Origin: Orobanche coerulescens
Lineage: Eukaryota; Streptophyta; Magnoliopsida; Lamiales; Orobanchaceae
DNA: 64,000 nucleotides
Direction of reading: 5' to 3'
NCBI GenBank assembly: GCA_033398695.1
Contig: CM065804.1
Location: 33,845,001-33,909,000, forward strand
The notes under the pieces are model-generated. The model made no database searches. It was not told where the DNA came from and worked only from the letters and a program-made list of their open reading frames with translations. How positions within the stretch are numbered: position 1 is the stretch's first letter; every line of letters begins with the position of its first letter. Positions 22,027 to 31,611 of this stretch are shown one piece after another. The translations under genes were made by a program, and so were the position numbers.

Positions 22027-22384
22027 GCAATCCAGACAGCTTGTTTATTTTGAGCTTTTCGGCCATAGACCGAATTGTTAGGCCATCGCTCGACTTGAGA
22101 TGATTTGTATATCGTTCCTTTTGTTAAGGTTCGAGCTTGTTACGTTGATCGAAGGAGGCGGCCTTCGAGTGTGTCGAGATCCTTGAAGTATTTCGTCTTG
22201 CCATTTTCGAGGCAAGTATCATATGTCGAGTTTGATTTATTATGCTTGTGGTATTGTTCATATTTTGTATATGAGATGTATTTCTGGAAATTCGCGTGAT
22301 ATTCGTTGTTGTTTGTTCGTATTGATGAACATATTGAAATGCATATGTGTATGCATAATTGATTGATTATGGTATAAATGATCC

Positions 22385-22570
22385 GAGGGGGGGTCATGAG
22401 GATCTATGCTGAGGGCGCTGGATCGAATGTCCACCATGCGTTGGTCCGACGGGATCATCATGGGGATCTATGCTGAGGGCGCTGGATCGCTGGACGGGTT
22501 TTCCACCATGCGTTGGTCCGACGGGATCATCATGGGGATCTATACCAAGGGCGCTGGATCGCTGGATTAC
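22385..22570. repeat. tandem repeat in element A LTR
   Basis: Three units containing GGATCTATGCTGAGGGCGCT and then CCACCATGCGTTGGTCCGAC. It is also in the 3' LTR (29586-29770). Position and GTCCGACGGGATC wording recall the tandem units in the LTRs of B and E. Confidence 0.85.
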
Positions 22571-23035
22571 CCTGTATTGTATTGATGGGATCGTGAGGAT
22601 TCGCATCGTTGGATTCGATAGCGGAAGTCCGTTTTGCATGTTTTATGATGCATTGATGATTTATTGTATTATGATACTTGTACTAGCATCGTTTTGCTAA
22701 TTCTTCGGGGTGGACATTGTTTTGATGTTCGTAGCCGAGGAGCGGGAGGCACCACAAGACCGGGGACGATGAGATGGCTCTGATGTGATTGATGTTATTG
22801 TTGTCGAGAGTTGTTTTCTTGTTTCGCTCAAGACTGAGCACGTCTGTTTTAGTAATGTCTTTTCGATATGGTTGTATAAATTAACTCTTTGATCGGTTGA
22901 TTCAAATATGTCTTTGAACTTCAGTTGTGCGATTGGTTTATATTTACACTCTTTTTAAAATTAGCCTTGTAAATCCTTACCTAGAGGGTTTACGGCGCTG
23001 TAATTATTCCGAATATCTCGGGGTGTTACAGAATA

Positions 23036-23047
23036 TGGTTTCGGAGC
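23036..23047 (+). promoter_or_regulatory. primer binding site, element A
   Basis: TGGTTTCGGAGC, five bases after the LTR end. It is two mismatches from the initiator-Met form TGGTATCAGAGC. Confidence 0.75.
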
Positions 23048-23270
23048 TAAGATTTATGGATATCTTGGCAGTCGGGTTAGTTGGGTCTGTTTACGTTATT
23101 GATTATTGGTCGTTCGTAACATCACTGCTGAGCCAGCATCGTTAATTGGACTGTGGTTGTAAGTTTCCTAATCTCGAATACTACTGTTTTGTTTAATTCA
23201 CGTCTTGTAAACATTAATGAATGTACTTTGAGAAAGTTTGTCCCAGATATTGAGTATTTATGTTTACAAT

Positions 23271-24410
23271 ATGTTGAGAGGAGGTCGTGGACGCGGACGC
23301 GGTCGTGGACGCGGACGTGGTAATGCGAGGCAAGAAGAGTCGGTATCTACCCCAGAGATAACCGCTAGTCAAACAGATTCACATTCCGGGGGACAGCAGG
23401 GATCGGCAAATAATAATGCAGATCCTAACGTGCCGGGAGTGCTTCAGCAGGTGGTTGCCAGATAAACCAGCTTTGCTCAAGTTGTGGATCGCATGCAGAC
23501 GGCGATGGGACAGCAGAATAACGTGGATAATCGGGAGATAAATGGCTTACCGAGGTGGTCAAATTGCATCCTCCGAAATTTGACGGTTCCACCGAGACGC
23601 TTTCGTGGGATCATTGGTCAAGGAATTAGAGAAGATTTTTATGGGATTAAGCGTCCCAACGATAGGAAGGTTCCGGCCGCCCAATATCTTTTGACCGGGA
23701 GGCTTTCGATCGGTGGGAGGCCATTCGACCAGAGGAGCATAATGTCGACCGATGAATTCAAGTTGATGATGGAGGCACAAGATTGTCCTCGCCCGCTAGA
23801 GAGGCCCGAGTTCGGGAGTTTTTCTCACCACAAAATTCGAAGCATCTGTGACGGAAGTGATTAAGACTTTTAATCACCAAATGACTTATGTGCGCCACCT
23901 GTCAGACCGAGGCGGAAAGGATTTTCCATTTTGACATGCGAATGAAGCCGGAAATTCAGCAATATATGTCCGGATTTGATTGTACCACCTTGAGGCAAGA
24001 TCGTGACAAGGCGTTGGCCTACGATATGAAGGAAGCGGCGGAGAGAAATCGACGGAAGCAAAGAAACAGAAGGTGTCGGGCAACTTCACGGAGAATAAGA
24101 ATAGTGGGCCCCGCCGGGGTCAGTCCTCTTTTCACTCATCCAGAGACCTCCGCATCCTAGTCGAGGAGGAAAGAAGTTCCGGCAAGACCGATCAAGCTTC
24201 GACACAGGGAAGAAGTGTTACAACTGTGGAAAGGCGGGACATGTTCGACGGATTGTTTCGCGCCTTCCGTGACTGTTTCGAGTGTGGACAGGAAGGACAT
24301 CGCGCAACATTTTGTGGGAATGTGACCCGATCTTTTGGTACTCGCGCTCCAGCTCCAGTTCCGAAGGAGACAAGTGTGAATCAGACGCAGCAAAGTGGAT
24401 TTCAGCAGTA
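23271..24410 (+). pseudogene. element A gag
   Basis: Starts ATG at 23271 with a Gly-Arg repeat (RGRGRGRGRGRG), then stops at TAA 23463. The gag body is scattered over frames with several shifts. Two CCHC zinc knuckles are visible in different frames: KCYNCGKAGHVRRIV near 24210, missing its last Cys, and CFECGQEGHRATFC near 24272, which is intact. Gag packages element RNA. The number of breaks in about 1 kb is far higher than in the RT, which suggests either fast decay or sequence errors here. Confidence 0.75.
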
Positions 24411-24522
24411 GAACGCTGGAAAGAGAGAGGCATCCAGTGCTGGGTCCGTTCCTCCACGTCTGCATTTAAATAAGGAAATCGATGATCGAACACACCGTTG
24501 CATCAGTGCGATTCAGATCCTT

Positions 24523-27500
24523 TTGCAACCAGTTAGTGTCTTGTTCGATTCAGGAGCTACGCATTCTTTTATATCTTTGAACTGTGTTAATCGTTTGAAC
24601 ATCTCGTGCTTGTATAATTGTGAACCTTATGTTGTGGGATTACCGAGCGGAGATAAAATTGTGGGAACCTTAGAAGCTAAGGATTTCCCAGTATCTATAG
24701 AAGGAAGAGATTGGCCATCGAATCTTATTGTGGTTGACATCTGCGGTGACGATTTAATTCTCGGAGATGATTGGCTCAACCGTTATGGAGTCATGGCCGA
24801 ATTACCGAGAGAGAGTCATTTCCATCATTGCTGATGACGGATCTGAACACTTATTCCGAGGATGGAGACCGGGAAGCTTGGGGAAATTGATCAAGGCAAT
24901 GAAAGCTGTGAAATTACTGAAGCAAGGATGTCACGGACTTTGGTGCTATGCCATGAGGAAAGAGGAAGGAGTAGAGCTCTCGTCCATTTCAGTGGTGAAT
25001 GAGTTCTCCGATGTATTTCCCGACGAACTACCTGGGTTACCTCCGCAGAGAGAAGTGGAATTCACTATTGAACTAGAGCCTGGAGGAGCTCCTATTTCCA
25101 GAGCACCATACCGCATGGCGCCAACCGAGATGTATGAACTCAAGAAACAACTGGAGGAATTGTTGCAGAAGGGTTATATTCAACCAAGCGTTTCTCCTTG
25201 GGGAGCGCCCGTTCTCTTTGTCCTAAGAAAGACGGATCCCTCCGACTGTGTATTGATTACAGGGAGCTTAATAAGATGACGATCAAGAATAAGTATCCTA
25301 TACCTCGGATCGACGACTTGTTTGATCAACTGCAAGGGGCAAGGGTATTCTCGAAGATTGACTTGCGAACGGGATACCATCAGTTGAGAATTAAGGAATC
25401 GGATATACCGAAATCTGCTTTCAGATCCCGGTACGGGCATTATGAATTTGTAGTGATGCCATTTGGACTTACCAATGCTCCTGCGGTATTCATGCAATTG
25501 ATGAATCGGGTATTCTTGGAGTACTTGGATAAATTTGTGGTCGTTTTCATTGACGACATCTTGATATATTCGAGGGACGCAGAGGAACATGCTGAACATT
25601 TACGTGTAGTTTTGAGCATCTTGAGAAAGGAACAGCTGTATGCTAAGCTTTCTAAATGCGAATTTTGGCTTAAGGAAGTAACCTTCCTTGGGCATGTGAT
25701 ATCATCCGACGGAGTTCAGGTGGACCCGAAGAAAGTCGAAGCAATCTTGGAGTGGGAAGCTCCTAAAAACGTGAAAGAAGTCCGAAGCTTCTTAGGACTT
25801 GCTGGATATTATCGCCGCTTTGTAGAGGGATTTTCCAAAATTGCTCGTCCGCTCACTCAGCTGTTACAGAAAACTCAAAAGTTCATGTGGAATGAGGAGT
25901 GCCGGGCTAGTTTTGACGAACTTAAGAGGAGGCTGACGACAGCACCTATATTAGCGCTGCCAGAAGGAACTGACGGATTTATGGTATACAGCGATGCTTC
26001 AAATCAGGGTTTGGGTTGTGTGTTGATGCAGAAGGATAAAGTGATTGCTTATGCTTCTCGGCAATTGAAACCGTACGAAGTTAATTATCCGACTCATGAT
26101 CTGGAGCTAGCAGCTGTGGTCTTTGCCTTGAAAATCTGGCGACATTATTTGTATGGCACTCATTGTCGGATCTTTACAGATCATAAGAGCCTCAAGTACA
26201 TTTTCAGTCAGAAAGAGTTAAACATGAGGCAGAGAAGGTGGCTGGAATTGATCAAGGATTACGACTTGGAGATTCTCTATCATCCGGGGAAAGCAAACGT
26301 AGTAGCTGATGCTTTGAGCCGTAAACCTGTTTCTCTTCGAGTGTTGGAAGCACTTACGTCCCAAACCAGTATTCAACGGGAAATGATCCGCGAGGGGATT
26401 GAAGTATGGGCACCAGGAATCCAAGGGCAACTTTATGTGATGGAACTGACTTCATCACTAGTCGAGGAGATCAAGTTTAAACAATTGAACGATTCTCTGA
26501 TCCTTCGATTATGTGACGAAGTAAAGAAAGGAAAAGCCCCAGGATTCGTGATACAAGATGATGGAGTTCTGAGATTTCAGAGTCGACTTTGCGTTCCCGA
26601 TGATGATGATTTGAGAAGGACTATTCTGAAGGAAGCTCACAGCGCGCCCTATTCTATTCACCCGGGCGTGAGAAGATGTATAAGGATTTAAAGCAAAACT
26701 TGGTGGGGAAATATGAAGAAGGACGTGGCGGAGTACGTTTGAAGTGTTTGACTTGTCGTGAGTTAAGATTGAACATCAACGACCTGCCGGAATGTTAAAG
26801 CCACTTCCGATCCCTGAATGGAAGTGGGAGGATATCTCGATGGATTTCATCACTAGTATGCCAAGGACTAGAACGGGAATGAACATGATTTGGGTTGTAG
26901 TTGATCGACTAACCAAGTCGGCTCATTTCCTAGGAATCAAAGATACATGGGGACCCGAGAGATTGGCACGAATATTTATTGCGGAGATAGTCCGATTGCA
27001 CGGACGCCGAAGACCATTATTTCGGATCGAGATGGTCGTTTCGTGTCACACTTCGAAAGCGATTCACGGTGGCTTTGTGGACCGAGCTAAACTTTAGTAC
27101 GACTTATCATCCCCAACGGACGGTCGATCCAAAGGACTATTCAGATAGAGAGGACATGCTTAGAGCTTGTGCATTAGATTGGTCGATCGATTGGGAAGTT
27201 CACTTGCCCTTGATCGAGTTCACTTATAATAACAGTTGGCATGCTTCTATTAAGATGGCACCATTTGAAGCTTTGTACGGGAGAAGATGCCGATCACCCC
27301 TGTGCTGGGATGATTCTTCGGATTTGATCGGGACGGAACCGGAATTGGTTATTCAGACTCAAGAGAAGATAGCCTTGATTCGAGAGAGACTGTTGACTGC
27401 CCAGAGTCGACAGAAGTCTTATGCCGATGTACGTCGTCGCCCTCTAGAGTTCGACGCTGGAGACCACGTACTATTGAAGGTGTCTCCTACACGAGGGATT

Positions 27501-27878
27501 TTCCGTTTTGGGAGAAGAGGCAAGCTTAGTCCGAGATATATCGGACCCTTCGAGATCCTCGAGAGAGTGGGAGATTTAGCATACAGGTTGGCCTTACCGC
27601 CATCGCTGAGTCATGTTCACAATGTGTTTCACGTATCCCAACTGCGGAAGTATGTACCGGACCCCAGTCACGTCATTGATTTCGACGAGATCGAGATAGC
27701 TAATGATGGCACCTTCGAAGAGAGACCAATCAAGATACTTGAGAGCCGGATCAAACAGTTGAGAAATAAACCAATACACTTGGTTAAAGTACAATGGTCA
27801 CGACATGGAGTCGAAGAGGCCACTTGGGAAACGGAGGACGGTATGAAGGCTAAATATCCGGAGTTGTTTTCATCATAA
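24523..27878 (+). pseudogene. element A pol: protease, RT, RNase H, integrase, chromodomain
   Basis: Protease active site VLFDSGATHSFIS is intact (about 24541). [20 protein letters not shown] and catalytic FIDDILIYS (FIDD at 25546). RNase [15 protein letters not shown] and TDHKSLKYI. Integrase core: WEDISMDF (about 26830), with the second Asp region lost at a frameshift near 27020. The C-terminal GPF/chromodomain part ends VQWSRHGVEEATWETE, stop TAA 27876-27878. Frames change near 24790, 25200, 26690 and 27050; the longest open piece is RT-RNase H (25198-26691). A working enzyme set cannot be made from this copy as read. Confidence 0.9.
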
Positions 27879-27895
27879 GTTTCGGGACGAAACTT
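27877..27895 (+). promoter_or_regulatory. hairpin before polypurine tract, element A
   Basis: AAGTTTCGGGACGAAACTT: an 8-bp perfect stem with loop GGA, overlapping the pol stop codon. The purine-rich TTTTTAGGGAGGAAGGA follows and leads into the LTR at 27914. Confidence 0.8.
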
Positions 27896-27913
27896 CTTTT
27901 TAGGGAGGAAGGA

Positions 27914-30240
27914 TGTAATGCCCGAGATCTTTGTTATGTAATTGGAACTTGTGATATTGTAATGATCATACTTTTGTCTGAGTATTATTCTTCGTATTTC
28001 ATAATCCGATGTTGCCGAGCGTTTAATTTCATGGTTGTGATTTGTAAGGTTGAAATTCTGTGCATGTAGCGCACGCTACAGGCTAAGGGTAGCGTACGCT
28101 AACATGGTTTCATAGCGCACGCTACAGAATGTAATTAGCGCACGCTATGCGTGGTCAAATTGATTGGGACGTGCGGTAGGTGAGATCTGGCCGGGACCTG
28201 CCGGATTGTGTCGGATGTACTGGACGGCTTCGGGAAAAGCCGAGTCAACGCCTTAGCGCACGCCATGTGTCGATGCGTAGCGCACGCTAAGTGCCGAGTA
28301 CGATTTAGGCGTGAGCCGTTAGCGCACGCTACGAATAGGGTCTAGCGCGCGCTAATAGCCATTTATTATAAATAGGACATCATCCTATTCGAGATTTCAG
28401 TTTTTCTCCTCCCATAACCCGAACTCTTACACTTAGAACATAACTCACTTCGTCCCAAACACTTCATATCAACCTCCTAGTTCGAGATTGAAGATCGTAT
28501 ATCATTGGAGATTGGTGTTCAAGCCTTCGGTGTTGGATCGCTTCATTTTTCCTCCGTATTCTTCACTACTTTGAGGTAGGTGATTCTTCACTGATGTTAG
28601 TAATGTTCTTAAGGACGTCTGATCATGTTTAGATAGCCGCTATTTTGTTTATGATCGGTCTTCACATGTTAGAAGGATATTTTCGATGTTTCGACACTTA
28701 TTCATCGTATGAACCTTTGAACCATCTTATAAGGACTCCTAAGCATGTTCAAATCAAGTTAGGATCAATAATCGGATATTTACCCAGTTGATACGTTTTA
28801 CACGATGGAATCATGTGTTTTGGAACGTAGAACAAATGGAGCTTAGATTATTTCTTGGAGATCGTAGATGAATTATGATGTTGAGTTGGCTATCCGTATA
28901 TTTGTATTTCACGATCATAAATCTTCCACAAACCTTATTAGCATGATTTGCCCGAAGATAACTTGTATTATCACGGTAGAATTCATGAGTTCTTCACCAT
29001 TCAACCTAGTTTTGGATTTCGGATTCGCCATGCGATATTAGCGCACGCTAACACATGTGAGTTAACGTGCGCTATCGGGTCGATTAACGCCGAAACGTCG
29101 TAGCGTCGTTATGAGACCAGCCGAGTCGATCGCTGCCGCCGTGGCTAGCGCACGCTAGTCTTATAATATAGCGTTCGCTAACAGTCCGTCTTAGCGCACG
29201 TTACGTAGAGTACGTAGCGCGCGCTAAGCAATCCAGACAGCTTGTTTATTTTGAGCTTTTCGGCCATAGACCAAATTGTTAGGCCATCGCTCGACTTGAG
29301 ATGATTTGTATATCGTTCCTTTTGTTAAGGTTCGAGCTTGTTACGTTGATCGAAGGAGGCGGCCTTCGAGTGTGTCGAGATCCTTGAAGTATTTCGTCTT
29401 GCCATTTTCGAGGCAAGTATCATATGTCGAGTTTGATTTATTATGCTTGTGGTATTGTTCATATTTTGTATATGAGATGTATTTCTGGAAATTCGCGTGA
29501 TATTCGTTGTTGTTTGTTCGTATTGATGAACATATTGAAATGCATATGTGTATGCATAATTGATTGATTATGGTATAAATGATCCGAGGGGGTCATGAGG
29601 ATCTATGCTGAGGGCGCTGGATCGAATGTCCACCATGCGTTGGTCCGACGGGATCATCATGGGGATCTATGCTGAGGGCGCTGGATCGCTGGACGGGTTT
29701 TCCACCATGCGTTGGTCCGACGGGATCATCATGGGGATCTATACCAAGGGCGCTGGATCGCTGGATTACCCTGTATTGTATTGATGGGATCGTGAGGATT
29801 CGCATCGTTGGATTCCGGTAGCGGAAGTCCATTTTGCATGTTTTATGATGCATTGATGATTTATTGTATTATGATACTTGTACTAGCATCGTTTTGCTAA
29901 CCCCTTCGGGGGTGGACATTGTTTTGATGTTCAGGTAGCCGAGGAGCGGGGAGGCAACACGCATCGGCTGTGACGATGAGATGGCTCAGTGATGTGATTG
30001 ATGTTATTGTTGTCGAGAGTTGTTTTCTTGTTTCGTTCAGTACTCGAGTACGTCTGTTTTAGTAATGTCTTTTCGATATGGTTGTATAAATTAACTCTTT
30101 GATCGGTTGATTCAAATATGTCTTTGAACTTCAGTTGTGCGATTGGTTTATATTTACACTCTTTTTAAAATTAGCCTTGTAAATCCTTACCTAGAGGGTT
30201 TACGGCGCTGTAATTATTCCGAATATCTCGGGGTGTTACA
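27914..30240 (+). repeat. element A 3' LTR
   Basis: 2327 bases, near-identical to 20700-23030 except for dense local mismatches at about 28190-28310, 29018-29170 and 29930-30000. Confidence 0.95.
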
Positions 30241-30573
30241 GATAAAGGCGCCAGAATTATTTATCATGTGAGTTATGCGATCTTGCATATTCACAGATCT
30301 AAACTCATCTCCAATAGTTGACCCGGTGATTTTACTTTCAGCCAGAGGTTTTGGGATTACTCCCAATACTCTTACTCCTTCCATATAGGCAGAAGCAGCA
30401 GCTCGTCCCATTAATCCTAGACTTCCTCCTCCGTAAACTACATGAATGCATTTTTCTCCTAAGGTACGACCCAAGTTGTGGGCTGCTTCAGTGAAGCATG
30501 CCTCTTTTCCAGAACTAGATCCACCAAAAATGCAAACTGTGTAAAATTTTTTTGTGGAAGATGATGACTCCAT
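30241..30573 (-). pseudogene. LOG: LOG-like cytokinin riboside 5'-monophosphate phosphoribohydrolase, 5' part
   Basis: LOG enzymes release free, active cytokinin from its riboside 5'-monophosphate in the cytosol. Start ATG at 30573-30571 (MESSSSTKKFYTVCIFGGSS). Visible motifs are the nucleotide-fold start VCIFGGSSSGKEACF, then VVYGGGSLGLMG, VIPKPLAESKITG and NMQDRITHMINNSGAFI. The continuation is at 20694-20371. Joined across the single GATAA the frame is 218 residues, the usual LOG length (about 210-225). Plant LOG genes have several introns; this one has none, which points to capture from mRNA. It lies on the sense strand of the LARD, 309 bases after ORF1. Broken by element A and by a TAA at codon 160. 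Confidence 0.9.
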
Positions 30574-30882
30574 TTTTGAAAAGAATTTTTTTAGAGAGAA
30601 AAAGAGAAAAGTACAAGTTTGAGGGATGAATAAAAGAAACAAGCACAAAGGTTATTTATAGAAGAAAAAATGAGGAAAAATTGCTTAACAAGTTTGTGAT
30701 TGCGTTGATTGCGCTTCAACTACTCAATAGAATAATGAATGCATTTATCGCGTATCACATTTTTTATTTAGAAAATCTCACCACACGACAAAAATAAAAG
30801 ATACTTACGCGTATGTACAGTAGTTGTGATTGTGTCTCACATCTTCCTCTGATTTTACGTTCAGAAACGGCCTAAACGCCTT
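30574..30882 (-). other. spacer between ORF1 and LOG-like gene
   Basis: AT-rich and non-coding. On the minus strand it holds CTATAAATAAC (plus 30651-30661) and then a CT-rich leader of about 75 bases ending in AAAAATGGAGTC. It looks like a promoter and 5' untranslated leader of the LOG-like gene. Confidence 0.6.
30651..30661 (-). promoter_or_regulatory. TATA box of the LOG-like gene
   Basis: Minus-strand CTATAAATAAC about 80 bases upstream of the start codon. If real, the cargo gene does not depend on the LTR promoter. Confidence 0.45.
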
Positions 30883-31428
30883 CTATAGGTCGGGGAGAAG
30901 CTTCTCATCCAATTTTCTTACAAATTGGCAAACAGGGTCTTTTAACGTCAGATTCCCAAGACGTTGTTCATATTCTGGTTTGAATTTATTCCACAAACAT
31001 TGAATTCCGTAATACACAAGTCCACTAGGATGCGTGTCAAGAGAAATTTCGATATTATCTAAATTCTCCTTATTCAGACCATCATTAATGAACTGAATTT
31101 TATCTTCTCTGTTTGTAGATGGAATTCCTAAAGATCGACATTTTTCATTACAGTTCCATCTAGCACATTTATAGCAAACGGCTAGAATCTTTGCTCGTCG
31201 TTTCTTGGCATATGAACTTTTTCCAAGCCCTGGTAAGAATCTAGTTGGTGTTTCTGTGAATTCACCTTCTATTCTTACTTTGGCTTCGATAATGAATCTT
31301 ATGTCAAAAGGTATGCTTTTATTCGTAAGCAACCTCATCCTTTCAAGCCTTGTCTTGTAAATCTTTAAAATTGCATTTTTGCTTAGAAAGGGAAATCTTT
31401 TTTCAATTTTATACAATGTTTCTTCCAT
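30883..31428 (-). CDS. ORF1 of the LARD: Cys-rich basic protein, virus NABP-like pattern
   Basis: 181 residues from MEETLYKIEKRF (ATG 31428-31426) to TAG 30885-30883. A start 19 codons upstream would add only a Phe-rich stretch, so I prefer the inner Met. It is intact and lies about 160 bases after the primer site, where gag normally begins. Yet I see no gag or zinc-knuckle form CX2CX4HX4C. Centre (about residues 80-105): GKSSYAKKRRAKILA, then CYKCARWNCNEKC, i.e. CX2CX4CX3C after a basic patch. This basic-then-Cys pattern recalls the cysteine-rich nucleic-acid-binding proteins of carla-like plant RNA viruses. The resemblance is by eye only. Function unknown; nucleic-acid binding is the modest guess. 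Confidence 0.6.
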   Translation of the reverse strand: MEETLYKIEKRFPFLSKNAILKIYKTRLERMRLLTNKSIPFDIRFIIEAKVRIEGEFTETPTRFLPGLGKSSYAKKRRAKILAVCYKCARWNCNEKCRSLGIPSTNREDKIQFINDGLNKENLDNIEISLDTHPSGLVYYGIQCLWNKFKPEYEQRLGNLTLKDPVCQFVRKLDEKLLPDL

Positions 31429-31588
31429 GATAAAAAAAACAAAAATAAAAAGACAATGAAAATAATTAAAAAAAAATATATACAAATATCAGTTGTTGTG
31501 GGAAACTGAAAAATCCGACTTTGATAGTCACGGAGTACCGTTATCCGCCACTTGATCGGACAGAAAAATTATATTTAACCTAAAACAA

Positions 31589-31606
31589 TCCCCGGCAACG
31601 GTGCCA
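31589..31606 (-). promoter_or_regulatory. tRNA-Asp primer binding site of the LARD
   Basis: Plus strand TCCCCGGCAACGGTGCCA, one mismatch from the 3' end of plant tRNA-Asp, five bases from the LTR at 31612. It fixes the element's direction as minus. Confidence 0.9.
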
Positions 31607-31611
31607 AAATT

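Larger units (their letters stand above)
20700..23030 (+). repeat. element A 5' LTR
   Basis: 2331 bases, with TATA box TATAAATA at 21157-21164. TAGCG-type palindrome clusters lie both upstream (20866-21146) and downstream (21834-22026) of it. A three-unit tandem repeat is at 22390-22570. Confidence 0.95.
20700..30240 (+). mobile_element. element A: Ty3/gypsy chromovirus inserted in the LOG-like gene
   Basis: LTRs 20700-23030 and 27914-30240 start TGTAATGCCC and end GGGGTGTTACA and are flanked by GATAA. Inside are primer site TGGTTTCGGAGC (23036), gag with zinc knuckles, protease, RT, RNase H, integrase and a C-terminal chromodomain, then hairpin and purine tract. The order RT before integrase defines gypsy, and the chromodomain indicates a chromovirus (Tekay/Del-like by overall form). 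The LTRs differ mainly in local patches, so the insertion is young and is the latest event in this nest. Gag and pol have several frameshifts. Confidence 0.95.

Noticed and set aside
22394..22639. Frame with a repeated SSALxIDPHDDPVGPTHGG segment
   Set aside because: It is the translation of the three-unit tandem repeat in the A LTR and recurs at 29593-29853.
20371..30573. Host LOG gene simply flanked by transposons
   Set aside because: The LTR pair, GTTTC duplication, primer site and purine tract place LOG inside one element and on its coding strand, and the gene has no introns. I keep the cargo reading.
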